NCBI GenBank assembly: GCA_025358155.1
Contig: JANYKR010000311.1
Location: forward strand, 1-47,267
Direction: 5' to 3'
Source: Betaproteobacteria bacterium
GTDB taxonomy: Bacteria; Pseudomonadota; Gammaproteobacteria; Burkholderiales; Burkholderiaceae_C
DNA length: 47,267 bases
Each line of letters starts with the position of its first letter. Within the stretch, counting starts at the first letter, position 1. Position numbers and translations under genes: made by a program. Of the stretch, positions 34,401-41,872 are shown piece after piece. Under the pieces are notes generated by a model, which saw nothing but the letters and a program-made list of their open reading frames with translations, had not been told where the DNA came from and made no database searches.

Positions 34401-35035
34401 TCGGCTTTTACCTGTCGGGCCATTTGTTCGACGAACACGCGGCCGAGGTGCGGCGTTTTTGCAAACGCCGGATCGCCGATGTGGCCGACAGCCGTGAGCC
34501 GCAACTGCTGGCCGGCATCGTCAGCGACTTGCGCTTTGTGGTCGGCCAGCGGGGTCGGGTGGCGATCTTCAAGCTCGATGATGGCAGCGATTTTCTTGAG
34601 GCCGTGGCCAACGACGAACTGATCGAGGCCAACAAGACGCTGCTGGCCGAGGACGAGTTGTTGATCGTGCAGGGCAAGGTCCAGAACGACCGTTTTTCGG
34701 GCGGCTTGCGGCTGAATGTGACCCAGGTCTGGGACCTGGCCGGCGCGCGGGCGCGTTTTGGCCGCTACCTCAGCATGGCGCTGGGCACCGATGTGCGGGG
34801 CGGCTTGCCCAGCCTGGCCGAGATGGTGGCCACCTGGCCGGCCCGCCGCGAGATGGGCGAGCAGGGTGAGCTGACCCTGGGCTTGCCGCTGCGCCTGCAA
34901 GTGCACCGGCCCAGCGCGGTGGCCGAGATCGACCTGGGCGATGCCGGCCGCTTCTGGCCCACCGACGAGGCCCTGGCACGTTGCAAGGCCTTGGCGCCAG
35001 ATGGCCGCGCTGCCATTGTTTACGAGCAGGCCTGA
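31493..35035 (+). CDS. dnaE: DNA polymerase III subunit alpha (replicative)
   Basis: The catalytic subunit of the replicative polymerase, 1180 residues, the usual DnaE1 length. [17 protein letters not shown] starts the PHP domain. [21 protein letters not shown] lies near residue 371, the catalytic PDFDIDF at 411-417 with D412 and D414, and KFDFLGL at 577-583 carries the third acidic residue. [26 protein letters not shown] and the helix-hairpin-helix region (ALIKAGAFD) follow. Near the C-terminus an OB-fold reads [28 protein letters not shown]. The ATG at 31493 follows a weak GG-rich region. This window therefore carries both DnaE1 and DnaE2, 26 kb apart, and the motifs make their identities clear. 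Confidence 0.97.
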   Translation: [1180 protein letters not shown]

Positions 35036-35070
35036 AGCGGCCGGCCGGGCCAAAGTTCTAGAGTTCAGGC

Positions 35071-36270
35071 ATGTACGAAACCCCGCTCACCGGCCTGGTG
35101 CTCACCGGCGGCGGTGCCCGCGCGGCCTACCAGGTGGGTGTGCTGGGCGCCATCGCGCAGCTGCGCCGCGAGGCCGGCGCCGACCTGCGCCGCAACCCGT
35201 TTGCAGTGATCTGCGGCACCTCGGCCGGTGCCATCAACTCGGCCGCGCTGGCCTGCCGCAGCGACGACTTCTGCGCTGCGGTGGCCACGCTGCAAACCGT
35301 CTGGCGTGACTTTCGGGCCGAGCAGGTGTTCCGCGCCGACTCGCTGGGCGTGATCCGCAGCGGTGCGCAGTGGCTGACGATGTTGTCGGTGGGCTGGGCG
35401 ATCAACCGCTTTCGCAAGGCGCGGCCACGCTCCTTGCTCGACAACAGCCCCTTGGGCGACTTGCTGGCAGAGGCCGTGCCGCTGGACCGCCTGCCCCGGC
35501 TGCTGGCCTCGCGCCACCTGCAGGCGCTGGCCATCACCGCGTCGGGCTACGGCAGCGGCGAGCATGTCACGTTCTACCAGTCGGCCGTGCCGATCACGCC
35601 CTGGACCCGCTCGCAGCGGGTGGCGCTGCCAACCGATCTGACGCACCGTCATCTGCTGGCCTCGTCGGCAATTCCGTTTGTCTTTCCGGCGGCCGAGTTG
35701 CCACGGGGTGACCAGACCGAGTGGTTTGGCGACGGCTCGATGCGCCAGATGGCGCCGATTTCGCCCGCCATCCACCTGGGAGCGCAGCGGGTGCTGGTGA
35801 TCGGTGCCGGCCGCATGCACGAGCCCAGCGGCCGGCTTGCGCCCAACACCGGCTACCCCAGCATTGCGCAGATCGCCGGTCACGCGCTGTCCGGCATTTT
35901 TCTCGATGCGATGACGGTCGACATCGAGCGCATGGCGCGCATCAACCGCACGCTGGCACTGCTGCCCGAAGCGCAGCGGCTCGACACGGCGCTGCGCCCG
36001 GTGCAGGCGCTGGTGATCGCGCCCAGCCAGCGGCTGGACGACATCGCTGCGATGCACATCGACAGCCTGCCGCGCCCGGTGCGCGCGCTGCTGGGCGGCG
36101 TGGGGGTGAGCAGCAAGCTCGCACAGCAAGGCCCGCGCGGTGCCGCGCTGGCCAGCTACCTGTTGTTCGAGGCGCCCTACACCCGGGCGCTGATGGCGCT
36201 GGGCGAGGCGGACACGCTGGCCCGGCGCGACGAGGTGTTGGCGTTTTTTGGCTGGCGCGGCGTGGCGTAA
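35071..36270 (+). CDS. patatin-like phospholipase
   Basis: A 399-residue lipid acyl hydrolase with the patatin Ser-Asp dyad. GLVLTGGGARAAYQVGVL is the oxyanion loop, GTSAG at 49-53 gives Ser51, and FGDGSMRQM gives Asp221 (DGS instead of the more common DGG). HLLASSAIPFVFPA precedes the Asp loop as usual. There is no signal peptide or beta-barrel domain, so it is cytoplasmic or peripheral rather than a PlpD-type secreted enzyme. Members of this bacterial group act on phospholipids or lysophospholipids; the substrate is not known. It starts 35 bp after dnaE and may share readthrough from it. Confidence 0.92.
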   Translation: MYETPLTGLVLTGGGARAAYQVGVLGAIAQLRREAGADLRRNPFAVICGTSAGAINSAALACRSDDFCAAVATLQTVWRDFRAEQVFRADSLGVIRSGAQWLTMLSVGWAINRFRKARPRSLLDNSPLGDLLAEAVPLDRLPRLLASRHLQALAITASGYGSGEHVTFYQSAVPITPWTRSQRVALPTDLTHRHLLASSAIPFVFPAAELPRGDQTEWFGDGSMRQMAPISPAIHLGAQRVLVIGAGRMHEPSGRLAPNTGYPSIAQIAGHALSGIFLDAMTVDIERMARINRTLALLPEAQRLDTALRPVQALVIAPSQRLDDIAAMHIDSLPRPVRALLGGVGVSSKLAQQGPRGAALASYLLFEAPYTRALMALGEADTLARRDEVLAFFGWRGVA

Positions 36271-36340
36271 CCGCCTACGGCCTCCACGCCGCGGGCTCGG
36301 GCCTGCGCAGCCACCGTGCCCGTGCAGGCGGGTCGTGAGG

Positions 36341-36383
36341 CCGTTGTCGGCCTACAAAGCTTTACAGCTTGCGCCGACAACGG
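36341..36383. repeat. 11-bp inverted repeat with 21-nt loop
   Basis: CCGTTGTCGGC (36341-36351) and GCCGACAACGG (36373-36383) are perfect complements. The site lies 64 bp before the next start codon. It could be a regulator-binding site or a leader hairpin, or the end of the patatin transcript; no T-run follows. Confidence 0.65.
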
Positions 36384-36446
36384 TTGTCCGGGCCCGGGCG
36401 TTGTACTTCCAAGCCCTGCGACGCAGGGTCCTCAGGAGACATCAAG

Positions 36447-36923
36447 ATGCAAGCCAAGACCGTTTTTTCGATGACTTTGCTGCTCGCGGCCAGCCTGACC
36501 GGTGCCTTGCCGGCCCGGGCCGCCGATGTGGGCGTGTCCATCGGCATCAGCCAGCCAGGTGTCTACGGCCGAGTCGACATCGGCCGGTTTCCGCAGCCCC
36601 AGCTCTACGTGCAGCAGCCGGTGATCATCAGCTCGCCGGTCTATGCCGCCCCGCCGCCGGTCTACCTGTGGGTGCCGCCGGGCCACCGCAAGGACTGGCG
36701 CCGCTACTGCGGCCAGTACCAGGCCTGCGGTCAGCCGGTCTATTTTGTGCAGGACAACTGGTACCGCGAGCGCGGCCCGGGCCGTGAGATCCGCCGCGAT
36801 TACCGCGAAGACCGGCGCGAGGACCGGCGCGAGGGCTGGCGTGATGATGACCGCGGCGACCGCCATGACAACCGCGGCCATGACAAGGACAAGGGCCATG
36901 GCAAGGGCAAGGGTCACGACTGA
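36447..36923 (+). CDS. conserved secreted protein with charged repeat tail
   Basis: A 158-residue periplasmic protein of unknown function. A signal peptide (MQAKTVFSMTLLLAASLTGALPARA) is followed by a region rich in Pro, Tyr and Val. The block PPVYLWVPPGHRKDWRRYCGQYQACGQPVYFVQDNWY with two Cys recurs in Burkholderiales secreted proteins, as far as I recall. The last 55 residues are Arg/Asp/Glu repeats (REDRREDRRE) and a Gly/His/Lys-rich end that may bind metal or nucleic acid; this is inference. An AGGAG at 36434-36438 supports the ATG at 36447. Its 3' end overlaps the convergent glf gene by 10 bp. Confidence 0.85.
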   Translation: MQAKTVFSMTLLLAASLTGALPARAADVGVSIGISQPGVYGRVDIGRFPQPQLYVQQPVIISSPVYAAPPPVYLWVPPGHRKDWRRYCGQYQACGQPVYFVQDNWYRERGPGREIRRDYREDRREDRREGWRDDDRGDRHDNRGHDKDKGHGKGKGHD

Positions 36924-38026
36924 GCGGTGGTTTGCCTCAGCAGGGTGTCGCCGAGCTTGAGCGCGGCGGCCACCACCTGGTCCATGTTGTAGTAGCGGTA
37001 CTGGGCCAGCCGGCCGACAAAACTGACGCTGTGCTCGGCCGCTGCCAGTGCCGCGTAGCGCTGGTACAGCGCCTCGTTTTCAGCCCGAGGGATTGGGTAG
37101 TACGGCTCGCCCTGGGCCTGCGGAAATTCGCGCACGATGGATGTGCCGGCGCCCGTCTGGCCCGTCAGGTGGCGAAACTCGGTGATGCGGGTGTAGGCCC
37201 GGGTGTTGGGATAGTTCACCGTGCCGGTCGCCTGAAAGCGGGCGATGTCAGGCAGATGCTCGTGCTCGAACCGGATGCTGCGGTAGGGCAGTGCGCCCAG
37301 GCAATGGCCGAAGTAGGCATCGACCGGGCCGGTGTAGACGGTGTGTGGCGCCAGGCCCAGGCCGCGCACCGACTCGTAGGCCGTGCCCGGCCGCCAGTCG
37401 ATGCCCGGGTGGTCCAGCAGCCGGTCGAACAGCGCGCTGTAGCCGGCCGCCGGCATGAACTGCCAGCGGTCGCTGAAGTAGCGGTCGTCGTCGTTGCTGC
37501 GGGTGGGGATGCGTGCGGCCACGCCGGCCGACAGCTCGCTCAGGTCCAGCCCCCACTGCTTTTGGGTGTAGCCCCGAAAAAACCTTTCGCACAGGTCGTG
37601 GCCGACGGAGGCCAGCACCACATCCTCACTGCTGCGCAGGGCTGGTCGGGGCAGCCGCACCCGCGCCAGGTGGGCCTCGGCCTGTGCCTCGTCCAGGTCC
37701 AGGCCGTAGAGCCGGTTCAAGGTCAAACGGTTGATCGGCAGCGGCAGCAGCTGGCCGCCGACTTCACACAGCACCCGGTGCTCGTAAAAGCGCCAGTCGG
37801 TAAACCGCGACAGGTAGCGAAACACCCGCTCGCTGTTGGTGTGGAAGATGTGCGGCCCGTGCGGGTGGATGCGCACGCCGTGGGCATCCAGCACATCGGC
37901 TGCATTGCCGCCCGGCAGGCTGCGTCGATCAATCAACAGCACCCGTCGGCCACCCTCGGCCAATTGGCGGGCGCAAACCGCGCCAGCAAACCCGGCGCCG
38001 GCGATGAGGTGGTCAAAGTCAGGCAT
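36914..38026 (-). CDS. glf: UDP-galactopyranose mutase
   Basis: A flavoenzyme that converts UDP-galactopyranose to UDP-galactofuranose for polysaccharide synthesis. It has 370 residues. HLIAGAGFAGAVCARQLAEGGRRVLLIDRR is the FAD-binding Rossmann start. The substrate and flavin region shows GPHIFHTNSERVFRYL, YTQKQWGLDLSEL and RYFSDRWQFMPAAGYSALFDRLL. ARYQAT-like ARFQATGTVNYPN and YYPIPRAENEALYQRY form the conserved end. The ATG at 38026 opens the dinucleotide fold. The presence of galactofuranose in O-antigen or capsule is implied; the matching Galf transferase may be one of the glycosyltransferases to the right. Confidence 0.95.
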   Translation of the reverse strand: MPDFDHLIAGAGFAGAVCARQLAEGGRRVLLIDRRSLPGGNAADVLDAHGVRIHPHGPHIFHTNSERVFRYLSRFTDWRFYEHRVLCEVGGQLLPLPINRLTLNRLYGLDLDEAQAEAHLARVRLPRPALRSSEDVVLASVGHDLCERFFRGYTQKQWGLDLSELSAGVAARIPTRSNDDDRYFSDRWQFMPAAGYSALFDRLLDHPGIDWRPGTAYESVRGLGLAPHTVYTGPVDAYFGHCLGALPYRSIRFEHEHLPDIARFQATGTVNYPNTRAYTRITEFRHLTGQTGAGTSIVREFPQAQGEPYYPIPRAENEALYQRYAALAAAEHSVSFVGRLAQYRYYNMDQVVAAALKLGDTLLRQTTAQS

Positions 38027-38068
38027 CGCCGTCGATTGTGGATGGCATGCCTGGCGACTCAAGCATGA

Positions 38069-38095
38069 AAAACGCCCCGCATTGCGGGGCGTTTT
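38069..38095 (-). terminator. Rho-independent terminator of the ComEA-like gene
   Basis: A perfect 12-bp stem AAAACGCCCCGC / GCGGGGCGTTTT with a 3-nt loop. It lies 21 bp beyond the stop of the HhH gene and 43 bp before the glf start, so it separates the two leftward genes. Confidence 0.92.
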
Positions 38096-38116
38096 CGAGG
38101 GGAGCAGCGCTCCGGC

Positions 38117-38701
38117 TTACTTCTTGGCGGCTGAGGCAGCAGCGTCTGCCTTGGTGGCTTTGGCGGCCTTGGCATCGGCCTTGGCCGTCGCCTTGGCTGC
38201 CTTCTCGTCGGCCTTGGCCTTGGCTTTGGCGGCGGCTTCTTCGTCCTTCTTGGCCTTGGCGGCAGCCTTGGCATCGGCCTTGCTCATCGGTGCCGACGCG
38301 GCTTCGGTCTTGGCAGCGGCCTTGTCGGCCTTGGTGGCAGGGGCTGGTGCAGCAGCGGCGGGAGCTTCGGTCTTGGCGGCGGCTTTGTCGGCTTTGGCTG
38401 GCTTGGCCTCGGCTTTGGCCGCTGGGGCGGCGGCGCCGGCAAAGCCCTGGCCGTTTACGGTCAGACCTGCGGTCGAGAACTTGGCGGCATTGCCATCGCC
38501 CACGCCCTTGACACGCTCGACCAGGTCCGGCCAGTCCTTGAAGTTGCTCTTCTTGCGCTCGTCCAGGATCTTGCCGGCGATGGCCGGGCCGATGCCTTTG
38601 ATGGCCTCGAGTTCGGCCTGGTTGGCCTTGTTGACATCGGTTGCCGCAAAAGCGGTGGCGGCGATGAACGCAAACAGGATGGCAAGCAGACGTTTGATCA
38701 T
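38117..38701 (-). CDS. ComEA-like helix-hairpin-helix protein with Ala/Lys tail
   Basis: A 194-residue exported protein. After a signal peptide (MIKRLLAILFAFIAATAFA), ATDVNKANQAELEAIKGIGPAIAGKILDERKK is the helix-hairpin-helix DNA-binding domain of ComEA/YbaV type, with GIGPAIA as the hairpin. KDWPDLVERVKGVGDGNAAKF is a second half-motif. From residue 90 on, the protein is an Ala/Lys/Asp-rich tail with repeated AKADKAAAKTEA blocks, likely extended or coiled and strongly charged. In ComEA proteins the HhH binds incoming DNA during transformation. The long histone-like tail is additional, and its role is unknown. Confidence 0.9.
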   Translation of the reverse strand: MIKRLLAILFAFIAATAFAATDVNKANQAELEAIKGIGPAIAGKILDERKKSNFKDWPDLVERVKGVGDGNAAKFSTAGLTVNGQGFAGAAAPAAKAEAKPAKADKAAAKTEAPAAAAPAPATKADKAAAKTEAASAPMSKADAKAAAKAKKDEEAAAKAKAKADEKAAKATAKADAKAAKATKADAAASAAKK

Positions 38702-38834
38702 GGGTTCTCCAGTGGGGTGTGTCGGGGCGGTGTGCCCTTTTGAATTTCAGGCCCGGCCAGTGCCCGGACGGGTTGTCTGCACAACGCTGCGGCCTGGGCC
38801 CCGGTTGACCGGGCTTGTCATGCGGGCCCGCGAT

Positions 38835-39887
38835 TCAGTCTTCGGGTCGTTGGCTGTGGCGCAGCAGCACGCGTTTGAGCGCAAAACCGGGCGCCAGCAG
38901 CCACGGGCAGGCGGCGTAGACAAAAATTCGCCACCGAAACAGGCGCGGGACCGCGCGGTCGCCCCAGAGCCGGCGCCAGCGCGCGGCCAGCGAGGCGGGC
39001 GCCAGTTGCGCGGCCACATGCTGCTCACGCGCCAGTTGGGCCTGCAGCCGTGGCGCCACATCGGCGCTGACGCCGGCCAGCGCCGCATCGCGCAACAAGC
39101 ACGGCAACTCCACCAGCGAATGACTGGCGTTGCTGGCCAGTCGGGCGCCGACATCGCTGGCGCGCAACGCCCGGCGGCGCCGCGACAAGCCACCTCGCCG
39201 GTACTGCACCAGCGGCTCGGTCAGCGTGATGGCGCCACCCGAGACGATGGCGCGGAACACCAGGATCAGGTCCTCGGCCACTGTGCCGGCGGGCAGGGGG
39301 CCAAAACGCTCAAACAAACGCCGGGTCCAGGCCTGGCCCGCGCCAATCACATGCGGCGGGCGGGCGGACCAGTCGGCAGCACTGCGCCAGCACGCCAGGT
39401 CGGCGGGCTGAATCAGGCCGCGCCCGGCACCGCCGACGTCGATATCGATCAGCGCGCTGGCAATCAGGTCGGGCCGGCGGCCCTGCGCCAGCCAGGCTTC
39501 GACGGTGCGGGCACAGCGCTGCGGCAGCGAGACATCGTCGCCTGCGGCGACGAACAACAGCTCGCCGTTCGAGAGCGCGACCAGCCTGGACAAATGCGCG
39601 CCGATGCCCAGGTTGACCGGATTGCGGTTGAGCAACAGCCGGTGCGGGCCGGCGTAACCCGCCACCGCGGCCCGGATCGCGGCCCAGGTGCCGTCGCCCG
39701 AGGCATCGTCGGAGATCACGATCTCTAGCGGCGAGTAGGTCTGGGCCAGCGCGCCGGCAATTGCTGCACCCACGCTGTCGGCCTGGCGGTACGCGATCAG
39801 CAGCATCGACACCAGCGGCAGGCCGGGCTGCGAAGCCTGGGCCGTACCGCTTGTGGGCTCGGCGTCGCTGGGGCGATGGGGCATCAT
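38835..39887 (-). CDS. family 2 glycosyltransferase
   Basis: A 350-residue GT-A fold transferase, probably cytoplasmic. VSMLLIAYRQADSVGAAIAGALAQTY and LEIVISDDASGDGTW are the nucleotide-sugar binding start. LLFVAAGDDVSLPQR carries the DD(V) metal site, and EDLILVFRAI the later acidic catalytic region. The C-terminal 100 residues are Arg/Leu-rich helices that may contact the membrane. Donor and acceptor are unknown; the neighbourhood (glf, heptosyltransferases) suggests O-antigen or core oligosaccharide. It is divergent from the methyltransferase gene, 77 bp between the starts used here. Confidence 0.88.
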   Translation of the reverse strand: MMPHRPSDAEPTSGTAQASQPGLPLVSMLLIAYRQADSVGAAIAGALAQTYSPLEIVISDDASGDGTWAAIRAAVAGYAGPHRLLLNRNPVNLGIGAHLSRLVALSNGELLFVAAGDDVSLPQRCARTVEAWLAQGRRPDLIASALIDIDVGGAGRGLIQPADLACWRSAADWSARPPHVIGAGQAWTRRLFERFGPLPAGTVAEDLILVFRAIVSGGAITLTEPLVQYRRGGLSRRRRALRASDVGARLASNASHSLVELPCLLRDAALAGVSADVAPRLQAQLAREQHVAAQLAPASLAARWRRLWGDRAVPRLFRWRIFVYAACPWLLAPGFALKRVLLRHSQRPED

Positions 39888-39964
39888 TGGGGGCGAATCC
39901 TAGCAGTGGCATGGCGCCTGCCGCGCTGCCGCCCGACCTCTCATGCCCCCAGCCAGCTCCCCGC

Positions 39965-41026
39965 ATGCAAACCCTGGAACATCAGAACTGGCCGACCTCT
40001 GACCTGGAGGCATTGGCCACCTGCGAGGTCTGCGGTGGCACTGACCGTCCGGTCTGGCTGCAAGGGCTGGCCGACCGCATCTTTGGTGTGGCCCCCGGCC
40101 TGTGGCAATTGCGGCGCTGCGCCCGATGCGGTGTGGCGGCGCTGGACCCGCGCCCGACCGAGGCCAGCATCGGCCGCGCCTACAAGCGCTACTACACCCA
40201 TGACGAAGCGCCCGATCGGCATTTTCTGGTGCCGGGGGATCGGCCCGACCTGCCCCTCAAGCGCGCGCTGCATGCCGACTACCTGAACCACACCTACGGC
40301 CACCGGCTGGCGCCGGCCTTGCCGGGCGGACGCTGGCTGTTGGGCGCCAGCGCCTCGCGCCGCGCACGCGCCGGCCACACCATCCGCCATCTGCCGGCGC
40401 CGACGCGCCCAGGGGCGCGCTTGCTGGACCTGGGCTGTGGCAACGGCAGCTTTTTGCGGGTGGCGCATGCGCTGGGTTTCCAGGCTGAAGGGCTGGAGAT
40501 CGACGAGGCCTCGGGCCGGCTGGCGCGTCAGTCAGGTTTTGCGGTGTTTGCCGGGCCCCTGAGCGCGGCCGACTACCCGCCAGCCTGCTTTGAGCACATC
40601 CTGCTCAACCATGTGATCGAGCACCTGCACCGGCCGCTGCAGTCGCTGCGCTTGCTGCGGGGCTGGCTGCGGCCCGGTGGGCGCTTGTGGCTGCAAACCC
40701 CGAACCTGGCGTCTCGGGGGGCGGCGCGCTACGGGGTGCACTGGCGCGGCATGGAGCCACCGCGCCACTTGACGTTGTTTGACGGCCAGTCGTTGTGCGC
40801 GGCGCTGATGGCGGCCGGCTTTGAGCGCCCGGCAATGCTGCCACCCCAACGCGACGCCGGGTTTTTCATCCAGCAGAGCGAGGCCATCCAGGCCGGTGCC
40901 GACCCCTACCAGGCGGGCCGCCCCAGCGCCGCCCAACGCAGGCTGGCGCGCCAGTGGAATGCGGGCGCGCTGGCCGACTGGGGCAGCGCAGAGGCGATCA
41001 CGGTCGAGGCCTGGCGGCCCGCATGA
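39965..41026 (+). CDS. class I SAM-dependent methyltransferase with N-terminal zinc-binding motif
   Basis: A 353-residue methyltransferase. Cys20-Cys23 (CEVCGG) and Cys52-Cys55 (RRCARCG) form a probable zinc site, as in many sugar methyltransferases of polysaccharide clusters. The Rossmann motif GARLLDLGCGNGSFLRVA lies near residues 150-165. ILLNHVIEHLHRPLQSLRLLRGWLRPGGRLWLQTPN is the methyltransferase 11/23 type motif set. SRGAARYGVHWRGMEPPRHLTLF is typical of this polysaccharide-associated subfamily. The acceptor is likely a glycan, but no sugar can be named. An ATG at 39911 would add 18 residues; I prefer 39965. Confidence 0.88.
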   Translation: MQTLEHQNWPTSDLEALATCEVCGGTDRPVWLQGLADRIFGVAPGLWQLRRCARCGVAALDPRPTEASIGRAYKRYYTHDEAPDRHFLVPGDRPDLPLKRALHADYLNHTYGHRLAPALPGGRWLLGASASRRARAGHTIRHLPAPTRPGARLLDLGCGNGSFLRVAHALGFQAEGLEIDEASGRLARQSGFAVFAGPLSAADYPPACFEHILLNHVIEHLHRPLQSLRLLRGWLRPGGRLWLQTPNLASRGAARYGVHWRGMEPPRHLTLFDGQSLCAALMAAGFERPAMLPPQRDAGFFIQQSEAIQAGADPYQAGRPSAAQRRLARQWNAGALADWGSAEAITVEAWRPA

Positions 41027-41872
41027 TCAACGCTGGTCCGGGTGGGGCAACTCATGCGGCGTCGGCCGGTCAGCCAGCCACATCTTGAGGTAACGGAAAT
41101 ACGAGGCCTGGCCGTCCAGCACCGCCAGCACAAAGCCCAGCCGGCCATCCAGAAAGCCGCGCCGCAGCATGTAGCCGCGAAAAAACGCCCACAGCCCGTG
41201 GCCCACCGCACGGCCCACACCGCTGCGCCGGCCACGAGCATGCAGGTCGGCGGCCCGGCCGCTGGAGTAGCGGTTCATCTTGTCGACCGCGTCGTGCAGG
41301 CCGGTGATGCTGTTGTGCAGCAACAGGCCGGGCAGCTCGGACGGTTTTCCGGCTGAGCCGTCGAGCAGCAGCCGCTCGTGCACCAGGTCGGGCGAAAAGC
41401 GCGCGCTGCCGCGCTTGAACAGCCGTATGCCGCGATCGGGATACCAGCTGCCGGCACGCATCCACTGGCCACAAAACGCCGACATGCGGCCCACGCTGTA
41501 GTGCGCCGCTGGCGCGCTGGCCAGCGGTGCTCGGGTGAGCTGCCGGATCGCGGCGGCCAAGCTGTCGTCCAGCCATTCATCGGCGTCGATGCAAAACACC
41601 CAATCGCCGGTGGCGGCGTCCAGCGCGCGCTGCTTTTGCAGGCCAAAGCCCGGCCAGTCGGTGGTGATGATGACGCGGGCGCCAAAACTGCGGGCAAGAT
41701 CAGAGGTGTTGTCGGTGCTGGAGGCGTCGACCACGATCAGCTCGTCGGCAAAGGCGACGGAGGCCAGGCAGGTCGGCAGCCGGGCGGCCTCATTCTTGGT
41801 GATCACGATCACCGATAGGCGAGGCGCCACTGCTGCCGTGGTGGGTTCGGGCCTTGTCCCGGTGAGGGTCAT
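41027..41872 (-). CDS. GT2 glycosyltransferase, WaaE/KdtX-like
   Basis: A 281-residue family 2 transferase of the WaaE/KdtX group, which adds glucose to the inner-core heptose in other Gram-negatives. LSVIVITKNEAARLPTCLASVAFADELIVVDASSTDNT is the start signature and DWPGFGLQKQRALDAATGDWVFCIDADEWL holds the DxD at 96-98. RLFKRGSARFSPDLVHERL and FFRGYMLRRGFLDGRLGFVLAVL are typical of the subgroup. Its ATG overlaps the stop of the next upstream gene by 4 bp (ATGA). It is part of the leftward run of LPS genes 41027-45143. Confidence 0.9.
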   Translation of the reverse strand: MTLTGTRPEPTTAAVAPRLSVIVITKNEAARLPTCLASVAFADELIVVDASSTDNTSDLARSFGARVIITTDWPGFGLQKQRALDAATGDWVFCIDADEWLDDSLAAAIRQLTRAPLASAPAAHYSVGRMSAFCGQWMRAGSWYPDRGIRLFKRGSARFSPDLVHERLLLDGSAGKPSELPGLLLHNSITGLHDAVDKMNRYSSGRAADLHARGRRSGVGRAVGHGLWAFFRGYMLRRGFLDGRLGFVLAVLDGQASYFRYLKMWLADRPTPHELPHPDQR

